NCBI RefSeq assembly: GCF_000733295.1
Contig: NZ_JPMI01000213.1
Span: 24,423-88,422 of the forward strand
Length of the DNA stretch: 64,000 bases
Reading direction: 5' to 3'
DNA from: Archangium violaceum Cb vi76
Lineage (GTDB): Bacteria; Myxococcota; Myxococcia; Myxococcales; Myxococcaceae
The notes beneath the pieces were generated by a model. The model was given only the letters and a program-made list of their open reading frames with translations, searched no databases and was not told where the DNA came from. The position numbers were made by a program, and so were the translations under genes. Of this stretch, positions 35,672 to 45,370 are shown in pieces (the stretch's first letter is position 1; the number at the start of each line of letters is the position of its first letter).

Positions 35672-38600
35672 TTGCACCAGGGAACCGCTCCGCGCGCCCT
35701 CCTCGTCGCGCTCGCGCTCGTCCTCTTCGTGGCCTGCGAGGTCACGGAACCCGCGCCGGAAGAGTCCTTCCGGGGAACCGTGCGGGTGGGCCTCGAATGT
35801 GAGAACGGCTTCCACCACGAGGAGCTGGTGCCCGCCGCGGACGGGTCTCCCGAGGTCTTCTTCAGCGAGAACGCGCTGGGGGCGTACCGGACGTCCGATG
35901 GGGGGCGCTCCTTCTCGCGCATCTACACCGATGATTTGTTGCAAATGCCGGGCATCACCAACGGCCCGAGGGACCGGACGTTCAAGCCCCGGCGCGTCCG
36001 GCCCATCGATGCGCTGCGCGTCGTGCTCTTCGCGGACAGCGGCGGCGTCAAGGTGGCGGACATGGTGTTCGGCTCGCGGGATGGGGGACGCACTTTCCAG
36101 CGGCTGGTGGGCGGGACGCGCGAGGGCGGTGCGCTTCCGCCGGACCTCGCGAGGGTCTCCGTGGACATGCGCAGCCCCGTCGCGGTGCACCGGCTCGATG
36201 ACACGACGATCATCGCCTCCGTCCTGCACGAGGGGTGGTTCGCCTCGACGGACAACGGTGTCACGTGGCGGGCCTTCGATGACGGGAAGGAGCTGCTCAC
36301 CGACACGGTGACGGGCAACCGGACCGTGTTCGTCCCGCACGTGCGCCAGGGGGCGCGCTCGCTCTACCTGCAACTGGGGCCGCGCGGCTGGTGGCTCGCG
36401 GAGGGCAATGCCCCGCTGCGCAAGCTGTGCAATGAGGTCCACGACGAGCCGCGGCTGCCCTGTGGGACGAGGGCGGCGCTCGGGCCGGGGGGCCGCATCG
36501 CCTATGCGGGCGAGGACTTCCTGGCGGTGTCGGAGGATGACGGCGCCACCTTCGTGCGGGCACCGCTGCAAGCCGCTCCGCCCTCGCTGCTGGCATTCGA
36601 TGCGGCCGGCCGCGTCCACCTCATCCGCGAGACGAATGCCAGCCCGCCCGGCACGGCGCGCTGGGTGCGCGCGGAGCTCGTCCAGGGGCGGCTGGTGTTC
36701 GACGTGGTGGAGGCCCAGGCCGGGGAGGTCCCCCTGCGGGACTTCGTGTCGGTGATTCCCGGCCCCGATGGGGCGCACGCGCTCCTGGCGCGGGTGGAGA
36801 AGCCGTCGCCGGGCGTGCGCCGCCACCTGCTCTGCCGCTTCTCCGAGGGAGACGGGGCGCTCGCCGCGCTCACGCCGGGCTCGCCCGCGAGCTTCGAGCC
36901 GGGGCGCGCCTACGTGTACGCGCGGCGCAACGACATGAGCCGCCGGGGAGATCGCTTCACCCTCGACGCGAAGGGCCGTGCGTACGTGGCCACCCACCGC
37001 CAGGTGTGGGCCGCGCCCGACCATGAGGCGCCGCTGTTCGACATCACCCCCGGTCCACTCGAGGGCGAGCGCATCTCGTTCCTGTACGGCGTGAGCCTGC
37101 TCGGCGGCGTGCTGCACGTGGCGGAGGATGACGATGGGCGGAAGACCGGGGGCCTGAGTGACGAGACGGTCGTGCACCAGCTCAATCCCGGCACGGGGGC
37201 GAAGTCCGGGGAGGTCCGGCCGCGCGTTCCCACCGGCTACACGGCGCACGTGCCCGTGGGGTGGGGGCGCTACCTGTCGGGCACCGCGGACATGCTCGTC
37301 ACCTCGGGCCACAACGGCTCCGTCATCGTCGAGGCGCCGCTCTCGCGCGTGGGCGGGGCGACGGTGCTGCCGCCGTACGGGCGCTTCGGCCACGATGGCA
37401 CCTACGTCTTCGCCACCACGCGCGTCCCCGTGGAGGGCGTCACGCGCATCGGCCGCATCGACGTGGCCCGTGAGCGGGTGGACCTGGCCTCCTGCGATAC
37501 CCCGGGCCGCCGCTGCTGGAGCTACCCCGGCGAGGTGGCGGCGCTCTCCACCGATCACCATGGCCGCCTCTATGTCGTGGACGCGCTGCGCGGCCAGGTG
37601 CTGCGGCGCTCCTTCGACGCGCCCGACGAGACGCCCTGGACGGTGGTGGGCGAGGGCTTCATGCACCCCACGGATCTCCAGGTCCGCGACGTGGGGGACG
37701 CCACGCGCGTCTACGTGCTCGACGGGGATGTCTTCGTCTTCGAGGCGGATGACGCGCGGCCGGCCCGGCGCGGCAACGAGGGCGCGCCGGTGACGCTCGG
37801 CTTCCGCGAGGGCGAGGCGACGGGGGCCGAGAACCTGGCCCAGGAGGCCTCCTACCTGCCGGACGGGGTGGAGGTGCATTCCTCCTGCCGTACGTCCCGC
37901 GCCGGCTATTGCGTGCTGCGGGGAACGTTCCGGCCTCGCCTCGCCACGTCGGGGGCCTCCATTGGCGGCCTGCCGGCCCGCGTCCTCGCGGAGAACTTCA
38001 CCGAGGTGCGTCTGGGCTGGCCCGAGGGCCTGGCTCCCGGAGCGCACGAGGCCGTGCTGCCGCGTGTGGATCCGGGCAGTCCTCCCCTGCGCGTCCAGGT
38101 GACGCTGCTCGCCGACGAGCGGGCGCGGCTCTTCGATTTGAGGCCGGAGCGGCTCGGCCTGCCGCGTCACGGACAACTGGGCGGAGTGGTGGGAGGGGAG
38201 ACGTGGGTGGGGGCGCTCGCGACGCAGTGGACGGTGCAGGGCGACTCCACCGGGTTGATTCCCTCGCCGGCCCGGCTGGAGCTCAAGGCGGTTCTCGACA
38301 CGCCCGGACTGACGCCGCTGGGCCTGGGCTTGCGCGAGCGCTGGTTCGACACGCGCGACTACGACGCCGGGACGGACGTTCCGCGCGTGCACGTCAGCGG
38401 CGAGGCGGCCTTCGTGTCGCTGCGCGCGCTCGTGCAGGATCCGCGCACCGGCAACTGGTCCCCGCCCACCTCCTTCACCGTGCGGGTGCTGCGCGCCGTG
38501 CGGAACGTACCGGACACCGGCTCGCCCTTCGAGGTGGTGGAGCTCCCCGCGCTCGTCCTGGCGGACACCGCGGGCCTCGAGGGGCGCATCGAGGGCCTCA

Positions 38601-39484
38601 CGGCGGTGGGTGGGGTGCCGGTGGTGGCGACGTACGACACCGGGGCGCGCCTCTTCCGCGTCCATGCGCTGGAGGGCTCCACGTGGCGCGAGGTGTGGCG
38701 CAGCGGGAGCACCGGGCTGACGGCGCTGGCCGCCCGGGACGCCCTCTACGTCTACGCCCAGTCCGCGAGCGCGCCCCCGTCGGTGGCGCGGCTCGGGCTG
38801 TCGCTCGACGCGGACGCGGTCCAGGTGGCGCTGGCGGGGCCGTACTCGTTGACCGGCGTGCTCCCCAGGGGCATCCGGCTCACCGGGACCGCGGAGGGGG
38901 ACGGGCTGTTCGTCGCCGAGCGCACCGATGGCGTCCACGCCGTGCTGCGCGTGGGCGCCGGCACGGACTCAGTGGAGACGCTGGCGCTCGTCGACCCCTC
39001 GCTGCCCGGAGTAGGGGAGGTCTACACGGAGAGCCCGGACCTGCTGCCGCTGCCGGGCCTCTCCGCGGTGACGCTGTTCGATGGACGTCCCGTGCTGGCG
39101 CTCGCCCGCCGTACCGGGGACGCGCGGACGTTGCGCGTGGCGCATTGGACGGGCAGTGGCTGGGCGTTGGGAGACGAGCTGTTGGTGGGCTCGAGCGTGT
39201 CCCTGTGCGTGGGCGCGGTGCAGACGCGCCGCGAGGGAGAGGGCTGCTCGCTGGCCCTCTACGATGGCCGGGCCACCCATGGCTGCGGGCCGCTCTCGTG
39301 CGAGGTGCGCTCCAGCACGTGGACGCCACGGCCGGGCACCCTGGCCGAGCGGGTGGCGCTCATTCCCACCTCCACCGGGGTGGACGTGCTCTTCGAGAGC
39401 GTCTTCCCCAAGCCCTACCTCTCCCCGCGCAACAACCTGGGGGACCACGAGGTGCAACTCGCGCGGGTGAGGCTCGCGCCATAG
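35672..39484 (+). CDS. Very large lipoprotein with Asp-box (BNR) repeats
   Basis: 1270 residues. The TTG start at 35672 is chosen because AGGGGG lies 7 nt upstream and the signal peptide follows at once (RALLVALALVLFVAC, lipid Cys22). In the first 300 residues four Asp-box motifs occur (RTSDGGRSF, GSRDGGRTF, ASTDNGVTW, VSEDDGATF), typical of beta-propellers of the sialidase/sortilin type. Further propeller-like strands follow, with an Ig-like section (about 750-960). No catalytic sialidase residues are evident. It is probably a surface lipoprotein. The next gene starts 46 bp downstream and is also a lipoprotein. Confidence 0.8.
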   Translation: MHQGTAPRALLVALALVLFVACEVTEPAPEESFRGTVRVGLECENGFHHEELVPAADGSPEVFFSENALGAYRTSDGGRSFSRIYTDDLLQMPGITNGPRDRTFKPRRVRPIDALRVVLFADSGGVKVADMVFGSRDGGRTFQRLVGGTREGGALPPDLARVSVDMRSPVAVHRLDDTTIIASVLHEGWFASTDNGVTWRAFDDGKELLTDTVTGNRTVFVPHVRQGARSLYLQLGPRGWWLAEGNAPLRKLCNEVHDEPRLPCGTRAALGPGGRIAYAGEDFLAVSEDDGATFVRAPLQAAPPSLLAFDAAGRVHLIRETNASPPGTARWVRAELVQGRLVFDVVEAQAGEVPLRDFVSVIPGPDGAHALLARVEKPSPGVRRHLLCRFSEGDGALAALTPGSPASFEPGRAYVYARRNDMSRRGDRFTLDAKGRAYVATHRQVWAAPDHEAPLFDITPGPLEGERISFLYGVSLLGGVLHVAEDDDGRKTGGLSDETVVHQLNPGTGAKSGEVRPRVPTGYTAHVPVGWGRYLSGTADMLVTSGHNGSVIVEAPLSRVGGATVLPPYGRFGHDGTYVFATTRVPVEGVTRIGRIDVARERVDLASCDTPGRRCWSYPGEVAALSTDHHGRLYVVDALRGQVLRRSFDAPDETPWTVVGEGFMHPTDLQVRDVGDATRVYVLDGDVFVFEADDARPARRGNEGAPVTLGFREGEATGAENLAQEASYLPDGVEVHSSCRTSRAGYCVLRGTFRPRLATSGASIGGLPARVLAENFTEVRLGWPEGLAPGAHEAVLPRVDPGSPPLRVQVTLLADERARLFDLRPERLGLPRHGQLGGVVGGETWVGALATQWTVQGDSTGLIPSPARLELKAVLDTPGLTPLGLGLRERWFDTRDYDAGTDVPRVHVSGEAAFVSLRALVQDPRTGNWSPPTSFTVRVLRAVRNVPDTGSPFEVVELPALVLADTAGLEGRIEGLTAVGGVPVVATYDTGARLFRVHALEGSTWREVWRSGSTGLTALAARDALYVYAQSASAPPSVARLGLSLDADAVQVALAGPYSLTGVLPRGIRLTGTAEGDGLFVAERTDGVHAVLRVGAGTDSVETLALVDPSLPGVGEVYTESPDLLPLPGLSAVTLFDGRPVLALARRTGDARTLRVAHWTGSGWALGDELLVGSSVSLCVGAVQTRREGEGCSLALYDGRATHGCGPLSCEVRSSTWTPRPGTLAERVALIPTSTGVDVLFESVFPKPYLSPRNNLGDHEVQLARVRLAP

Positions 39485-39530
39485 GGGCCGGCCTTTCCGA
39501 GCTCGGCCCACCGGGAGAAGCTTCGCCATC

Positions 39531-42290
39531 ATGACGACAAGTGTTTCGTTCGGGTCCGCCGTCCACGCCTCCCTGCTGGCCGTGCTCCTGCTCTCCGCCT
39601 GTGCGCCCGTGCACGAGTCGCTGGGCGACCGCGCCCTGTCCCGGGGCGACGAGCCGGGCGCCATCGCCGAGTACGAGAAGGCGATGAAGGGGGAGATCCT
39701 CGTGGACTTCGAGTACGAGCGCCTCCGGGAGAAGCGCACGGCGCTCGTCGAGGGCAGGTGGGGCCCGATGCTCGACGCGGAGCTGGCGCGCCGGGACGCC
39801 ATGCCTCCGCTGGCGCACGTCACGGCGCTGCTCCGGCTTCGCGAGCAGGTGCGCTCCGACCGCATCACGCGCGCCTTCCTCCGCCGCCTCGATGCGGCGA
39901 CCGTCGACGCCACCCTGCCCGAGCGGCTCGCCGCCACCACCTCTCCGGAGGTGTCCGAGCGCACCCGGGTGCTCCTGTCACTGGTGGATCTCGCGCTCGC
40001 GCAGCATGCGCCGCAGCGGGCGGTGGAGCAGCTCGTCACGGCGTTGGAGCGCACCCTCGCGGTGGGTTTTCCTCCTGTCGGGGCGGAGCGGAGCCTGGCG
40101 CGCATCGAGGAGCTGTTCGCGCTGCGCACCCGGCTGCGCGAGCGCAAGCTCCCCGCCTCCGTGGATGCGTTGCTCGACGCGGACTTCCGGCGTCTGGCTC
40201 CCGGGCCCCTTCCTCCGCCCGGCCCGGATGCCGCCGCGTGGCTGGAGCGGGTGCTGTCATTGAGGGAGCAGGGCCAGCGGCTCGCCGCTCCCGCGGAGAC
40301 CCTCGCGTTGCTCCAGCGCACCGCCGATGCCGCCCTGGCCCGGTTGATGGAGGAGCCCGAGCGCGACGTCCAGGCCCACCGCTGGCTGGCCGCCGTGGAT
40401 CGCCTGAGTCCCCTGGCGGCCCGGGTGGAGGAGGGCCACCCGGTGCGCGAGCGGCTCCGGAGCGTGCTCCAGCAGGGCGTGGCGTGGCACCAGGAGCAGG
40501 CGCGCCAGCTTCCCCCGGGCTACCGGCGCTCCCTGCACCTGGCGCTCGCGGCGACGCTCTCCGGCGCGCAGGAGCCCCGCCGTCAGCTCGGTGCCGAGCT
40601 CCAGGCCCTGGGGGATGGCTGGCGCACCGCGCTCACGCTCCAGCCTTCCTTCTCCACGGCCCCTTCTTGCTCCTCGGCGGCCGAGGTGCTCGCGCGCTCC
40701 CTGTCCCGGGGCTCGCGCGAGGTGCGGGTGGGGATCGTCCTGTCGCGGTGTGCCGCCTCCGAGTCCCAGGGGGGCGAGACGCGGGAGGTGGCGTACCAGA
40801 CGCAGCAGAGCTACCAGGAGGAGGTCGTCGTCCAGGCCGGTTACCGCACCGAGCGCGTGCAGGTGGGCTCCCACAAGGAGCAGTGCTCGAAGCCCGCGTC
40901 GATCGACGGGTACGTCTGGCGCGGCCTGTGCGATGTGCCGGACTACGAGACGCGCAACATTCCCCTCTACGAGACCCGGCTCGTGGACAAGGTGCGGGAG
41001 GTGACGGGCCGTCTCTCCTATCCGGTGCGCAAGTGGCGGGCCACGGCGGAGGTGTCCGGGGTGGCCACGCTGCGCTGGGAGGACGGCACGGAGCTGCGGG
41101 TGCCCTTCACCCGCCGCCGGGAGGACGTCACCGAGGCGTGGGCGTACCGGCTGCCGCCGCGCGAGCTGGGCCAGCGCGAGCGCACCGGGCAGCAGGACTT
41201 CACGCCCGGTTTCGGCGCCACGCGGACGCTCGTGTCCGCCGCTTCCGAGGCCGCTGGCGAGCTGTCCGCCAGTCTGGCGCGGGAGGTGCGCGCGCACCGG
41301 GCGAGGCTGGCGCGGGCCGAGGGCGCGGCGGCGCTCGCGGCGGGGAACGAGGACGTGGCGGCCGAGGCCTTCGTCCGCTCGGTGCTCCATGACGGCAGGG
41401 CCGAGGCGCAGGCCGCGGCCTGGTTCGAGCGGACCCAGGGGTTGTCGGCCGCCACCGTCGAGCGGGTGCTGTCCCTGGAGGGCGTGGCGCGCGCGGTGCC
41501 CGCGGCGGACGCGCCGGAGCGCCCCCTGGCGTACGCGCCGCCCGGGCTGGTGGTGCCCGTGGATTCCGTGCTCCTCGCCCGGACGAGCGGACTCGAGACG
41601 GATGTGTCGAACCTGCGGGAGTACAAGGATGGCGTGAAGCCCGGCTTCGAGGGGATGCGCACCCACTTCAAGCTGGCCGGCTTCAACCTGGGCACGAGGG
41701 GGACGTCCCTGGAGCGGCCCGCGATGTTGGTGGGCGTCGAGTGCTTCGGGCCCATCCTGGCCAACTGGCTGGGCAGGCCCGGTTGGGGCTTCACGGTGCA
41801 GGACGAGCTGGGGCTCCACGCGGGCGTGGGGGCATTCCTCGGCAAGCAGGCGGCCTACGCGGAGGGGGAGGAGGAGGGCCGCCTGGCGCTGAGGCTCGGC
41901 GCCCGGTACACGGGGCTGGTGGGCCTGCGGCTGCGCTCCCTGGGCCTCTTCGTGGGCGCGGATACCGGCTACACCTGGGTGCGCTCGGGTGACGTGTTCG
42001 CGGGCAACCTGCACGTGTCTCCCGCGGCGCGCGTGGCGCTGCGCTTCTGGGGCCCCTACCAGCTCATCGTCCAGGGCTGGGGTTTCGTCCAGCCCCTCCC
42101 GGGCCTTCCCCGCCAGGACGGCCTCTCCGTGTCCTTCCCCGTGCTGGGCCGCGGCGGGGCCGATCTCATGTTCCAGTACGAGCGCGCCACGTTCGATCGC
42201 TCGGCGCTGCTCGAGGACGGGAAGACGCGGACGCGCCTCGGCCAGGTTCCCGTGGAGACGATGATGGTGCTGCTCGGCATCCGGGGCTGA
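39531..42290 (+). CDS. Large outer-membrane-type lipoprotein
   Basis: 919 residues with a lipoprotein signal (LLAVLLLSAC, Cys24). A TPR-like segment follows (GDRALSRGDEPGAIAEYEKA) and a long helical region to about 370. The middle has paired YQTQQSYQEEVVVQAGYRTE repeats and a beta domain. The last 170 residues alternate hydrophobic and polar positions like outer-membrane strands (GLRLRSLGLFVGADTGYTWV). No family recognised. It follows the Asp-box lipoprotein by 46 bp, so the two may form one surface complex. Confidence 0.75.
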   Translation: MTTSVSFGSAVHASLLAVLLLSACAPVHESLGDRALSRGDEPGAIAEYEKAMKGEILVDFEYERLREKRTALVEGRWGPMLDAELARRDAMPPLAHVTALLRLREQVRSDRITRAFLRRLDAATVDATLPERLAATTSPEVSERTRVLLSLVDLALAQHAPQRAVEQLVTALERTLAVGFPPVGAERSLARIEELFALRTRLRERKLPASVDALLDADFRRLAPGPLPPPGPDAAAWLERVLSLREQGQRLAAPAETLALLQRTADAALARLMEEPERDVQAHRWLAAVDRLSPLAARVEEGHPVRERLRSVLQQGVAWHQEQARQLPPGYRRSLHLALAATLSGAQEPRRQLGAELQALGDGWRTALTLQPSFSTAPSCSSAAEVLARSLSRGSREVRVGIVLSRCAASESQGGETREVAYQTQQSYQEEVVVQAGYRTERVQVGSHKEQCSKPASIDGYVWRGLCDVPDYETRNIPLYETRLVDKVREVTGRLSYPVRKWRATAEVSGVATLRWEDGTELRVPFTRRREDVTEAWAYRLPPRELGQRERTGQQDFTPGFGATRTLVSAASEAAGELSASLAREVRAHRARLARAEGAAALAAGNEDVAAEAFVRSVLHDGRAEAQAAAWFERTQGLSAATVERVLSLEGVARAVPAADAPERPLAYAPPGLVVPVDSVLLARTSGLETDVSNLREYKDGVKPGFEGMRTHFKLAGFNLGTRGTSLERPAMLVGVECFGPILANWLGRPGWGFTVQDELGLHAGVGAFLGKQAAYAEGEEEGRLALRLGARYTGLVGLRLRSLGLFVGADTGYTWVRSGDVFAGNLHVSPAARVALRFWGPYQLIVQGWGFVQPLPGLPRQDGLSVSFPVLGRGGADLMFQYERATFDRSALLEDGKTRTRLGQVPVETMMVLLGIRG

Positions 42291-42382
42291 GCCGCGCGTG
42301 CCCGCACAAGGTTCTATAGGTGGCATGGCCTCCATTTCAGGGGTGGTCATCTCCGGCGCGGCTGGGTAAGGGACAGGGACGT

Positions 42383-44554
42383 ATGTCCCGACTCCTGCTC
42401 GTTTCCAATCGCCTCCCCGTCACCGTGAAATCGGACAAGGATGGGGTCTCCGTGGTCCGCAGTGCCGGAGGGCTCGCCACGGGCCTGCGCGGCCCGCATG
42501 AACGCTCGGGGGGCGTGTGGATCGGCTGGCCCGGGGATGTGTCGCGCCTCACGCCGCCGCAGCGCGCTTCCGTGGAGGCCCAGCTCGCCGAGCTGCGCTG
42601 CGTGCCCATCTACCTGAGCGCCAGCGAGGTCGGCCGCTTCTACGAAGGCTATTCCAACCAGGTTCTCTGGCCGCTGTGCCACTACTTCCTCGACCGCATC
42701 CCCCGGCAGGACCGGGACTGGGACGTCTACCGCAAGGTGAACGAGCGCTTCGCCGACCTGGTGGCGAGGCAGTACCAGCCCGGGGACACCATCTGGGTGC
42801 ACGACTACCAGCTCATGTTGGTGCCGGCCCTCCTGCGGGCGCGGCTGCCCCAGGCGCGCATCGGCTACTTCCACCACATTCCCTTCCCCTCGAGCGAAAT
42901 CTTCCGCAGCCTGCCGCACCGCGTGGAGCTGGTGCGCGGCCTGCTGGGCGCGGACCTCATCGGCTTCCACACGCACACGTACGTGCGTCACTTCGCCAGC
43001 ACCCTCATGCGGCTGCTGGGGCTGGAGACGGTGGTGGACCGTGTCGAGCACGAGGGGCGCGAGGTGCGGCTGGGGGCCTTCCCCATGGGCATCGACGCGC
43101 AGGCCTTCGAGAACCTGGCCAACGACGCCGGGGTGCTCGAGGAGGTGCGCGTGCACCGGGAGAAGAGCCCGGGGCAGCGGCTGGTGCTGGGCGTGGACCG
43201 GCTGGACTACACCAAGGGGATTCCCCGCCGGCTCCTGGCGGTGCAGCGGCTGCTGGAGCGCGAGCCCGCGTGGCGCGGCCGGCTGCGCTTCATCCAGGTG
43301 GCCGTGCCCAGCCGCACCGGCGTGGCGGACTACTCCGCCTACCGCGAGAAGGTGGACGAGCTGGTGGGCCGCATCAACGGCCTCTACGGCGGCGTCCACA
43401 ACGTCCCCGTGCACTACCTCTACCGCACCTTCAACGAGAAGCAGCTCGCCGCGCTCTACCGCGCCGCGGACGTGATGCTCGTCACGCCCATCCGCGACGG
43501 GATGAACCTGGTGGCCAAGGAGTTCTGCGCCGCGCGCCCGGACGAGGACGGCGTGCTGATACTCAGCGAGTTCGCCGGCGCGGCGGACGAGCTGGGGGAC
43601 GCGATGATCGTCAACCCCTACGACGTGGAGAGCATGGTGGACGCGCTGGAGACGGCGCTGGAGATGCCGCAGGAGGAGCGGCGCACGCGCATGCGCACCC
43701 TGCGCGCCCGCGTGAAGGAGTACGACGTGCACTGGTGGGTGCGCTCCTTCCTGGAAACGCTCGAGTCCACCCCCGTGGCCCCTCCGCGCGTGGAGCCGGC
43801 GGGCGCGGAGGTGGCGCTCGAGCGCATGCGCCAGGCCGAGCGCCTGCTGCTCCTCATCGACTACGACGGCACGCTCGTCCCCTTCGCGCCGAGGCCGGAG
43901 CTGGCCGCGCCGGACGTGGCGCTGTTGGACCTGTTGCAGCGGCTCTCCATCCGGCCCGATACCCAGGTGCACATCGTCAGCGGGCGGACCAAGGAGACGC
44001 TGGAGGCGTGGCTCGGCGCGCTCCCCGTGGGCCTGCACGCCGAGCACGGGCTCTGGTCGCGTTCCGCGCCGGGCCAGCAGTGGAAGGCCCTGGATGGGGT
44101 GCCCACGGATTGGAAGGCCCTGGTGAGGCCGGTGCTCGAGTCCTTCGCCGCGCGTGTGCCCGGGGCGCTGGTGGAGGAGAAGTCGGCGTCGCTCGCGTGG
44201 CACTACCGGCAGGTGGACCGGGTGTTCGGCGCGAGGCAGGCGATGGAGCTGCGGTTGCACCTCGGCGAGGTGTTCGCCCACGGCCCGCTGGAGGTGCTGC
44301 CCGGCGACAAGGTGGTGGAGGTGCGCGCGCGCGGGGTGAACAAGGGCCGCGTGGTGGGCACCATCACCGAGGGCATGGCTCCCGGCACGTTGGTGGTGGC
44401 CCTCGGCGATGACCGCACGGACGAGGACCTCTTCGCCGCGCTGCCCGAGGGGAGCCTCGCCATCCACGCGGGCGGCAAGAAGACGCGCGCCCGCTACCGG
44501 GTGGATGGCCCCACCGAGGTGCGCCAGTTGCTCGCCGCGCTGCTGCCGGGCTGA
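42383..44554 (+). CDS. otsAB: Bifunctional trehalose-6-phosphate synthase/phosphatase
   Basis: 723 residues. The N-terminal GT20 synthase domain (about 1-465) has VSNRLPV, GGLATGL, the acceptor/donor residues in [25 protein letters not shown] and [11 protein letters not shown]. The C-terminal HAD phosphatase domain (about 485-720) has the nucleophile in [12 protein letters not shown] and the Mg2+ motif [13 protein letters not shown]-glucose plus glucose-6-phosphate would be turned into trehalose by one chain. Trehalose protects dormant or osmotically stressed cells. It stands alone, convergent with the next gene. Confidence 0.95.
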   Translation: MSRLLLVSNRLPVTVKSDKDGVSVVRSAGGLATGLRGPHERSGGVWIGWPGDVSRLTPPQRASVEAQLAELRCVPIYLSASEVGRFYEGYSNQVLWPLCHYFLDRIPRQDRDWDVYRKVNERFADLVARQYQPGDTIWVHDYQLMLVPALLRARLPQARIGYFHHIPFPSSEIFRSLPHRVELVRGLLGADLIGFHTHTYVRHFASTLMRLLGLETVVDRVEHEGREVRLGAFPMGIDAQAFENLANDAGVLEEVRVHREKSPGQRLVLGVDRLDYTKGIPRRLLAVQRLLEREPAWRGRLRFIQVAVPSRTGVADYSAYREKVDELVGRINGLYGGVHNVPVHYLYRTFNEKQLAALYRAADVMLVTPIRDGMNLVAKEFCAARPDEDGVLILSEFAGAADELGDAMIVNPYDVESMVDALETALEMPQEERRTRMRTLRARVKEYDVHWWVRSFLETLESTPVAPPRVEPAGAEVALERMRQAERLLLLIDYDGTLVPFAPRPELAAPDVALLDLLQRLSIRPDTQVHIVSGRTKETLEAWLGALPVGLHAEHGLWSRSAPGQQWKALDGVPTDWKALVRPVLESFAARVPGALVEEKSASLAWHYRQVDRVFGARQAMELRLHLGEVFAHGPLEVLPGDKVVEVRARGVNKGRVVGTITEGMAPGTLVVALGDDRTDEDLFAALPEGSLAIHAGGKKTRARYRVDGPTEVRQLLAALLPG

Positions 44555-44563
44555 GCCGGCTCA
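44552..44563. terminator. 12-bp palindrome spanning two convergent stop codons
   Basis: TGAGCCGGCTCA is a perfect palindrome containing the otsAB stop (44552-44554) and the stop of the opposite gene (44561-44563). With flanking GGC/GCC it could form a short bidirectional hairpin. Confidence 0.4.
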
Positions 44564-45223
44564 CAGCCGGATGTTCTCGTACTCGAGCAGCGCCGCGAGC
44601 CCGTCCTCCATGGCCTCGCGGGCCACGGCCGTCTGCCGGTGGAGCAGCGCGTGCATCCGCTGGTCCTTCTCGTCCCGGCTCTCACAGTCCTTCGAGTACT
44701 CCTCGAAGGCGCGCAGGCCGCTGATGAGCTGGGCGAGGTGGTTGGGGCACTCGCACTTCACCGTGGCCACCACCTCCAACAGCCGGCCGAGCTGCTCGTG
44801 GGTGAAGCGCGGGGGCTTCGGCTCGCGGGACGGGGCCTGGGGCACCTCCCGGCTCCGGGCCTGACGCGCCTCGTCCAGCGCACGGTGGACGTGGGTGCGC
44901 AGCAGGCTGAGCGGCAGCGGGCCCTGAACGAAGCGGATCCGTTGAGAAGTGAGTGCTTGGAGCATGCCGTGGTGCGTCAGGCGGTAGCTGACGACGGCGT
45001 GCGCGGCGCCGGTGAGGGAGAGCAGCTCGGGCACGAGCCGCTCGGGCACCTTGCCCAGGTCCACGAAGTCCAGCGCGAGCACCTGGGGCCGGAGTGACGG
45101 CACCTTGGCACGGAATGTCTCCAGCGAGCTCCCCGCCCACAGCACCTCCAGGTCCCGCATGGCCTGCGGGTTCGCCTGGAGCTGGCTGGGGTAGGTGTCT
45201 CCCAACAGCGCCAACGTCACCAT
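44561..45223 (-). CDS. Receiver-like hypothetical protein
   Basis: 220 residues. The first 120 residues follow the beta/alpha order of a degenerate response-regulator receiver (LALLGDTYPSQL, VLALDFVDLGKVP, AVVSYRLTHHGML), lacking a clear acidic pocket. The C-terminal 90 residues are helical with two close cysteines (VKCECPNH). No DNA-binding motif. The start has GGGGG 8 nt upstream. Function unknown; possibly an adaptor in a signalling pathway. Confidence 0.6.
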   Translation of the reverse strand: MVTLALLGDTYPSQLQANPQAMRDLEVLWAGSSLETFRAKVPSLRPQVLALDFVDLGKVPERLVPELLSLTGAAHAVVSYRLTHHGMLQALTSQRIRFVQGPLPLSLLRTHVHRALDEARQARSREVPQAPSREPKPPRFTHEQLGRLLEVVATVKCECPNHLAQLISGLRAFEEYSKDCESRDEKDQRMHALLHRQTAVAREAMEDGLAALLEYENIRL

Positions 45224-45370
45224 GTGTGTTGCCCCCTTGTCCCGGAGCGGGCCGGCGCATGGATGCGCGAGGGAAAAGTGTGTTTCTCCGGGGCGTCCAG
45301 GGCCAGGGGCTGTCGTGCCTCTGGCCCGGCTACCCCGTCCATCACCCGAAAGCGCGGGTGCCCCCCGGTC

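Noticed and set aside
35477..38938. 1153-codon open frame on the minus strand
   Set aside because: It lies antisense to the Asp-box lipoprotein, whose signal peptide, ribosome site and repeats are clear. The antisense product is R/H/P-rich.
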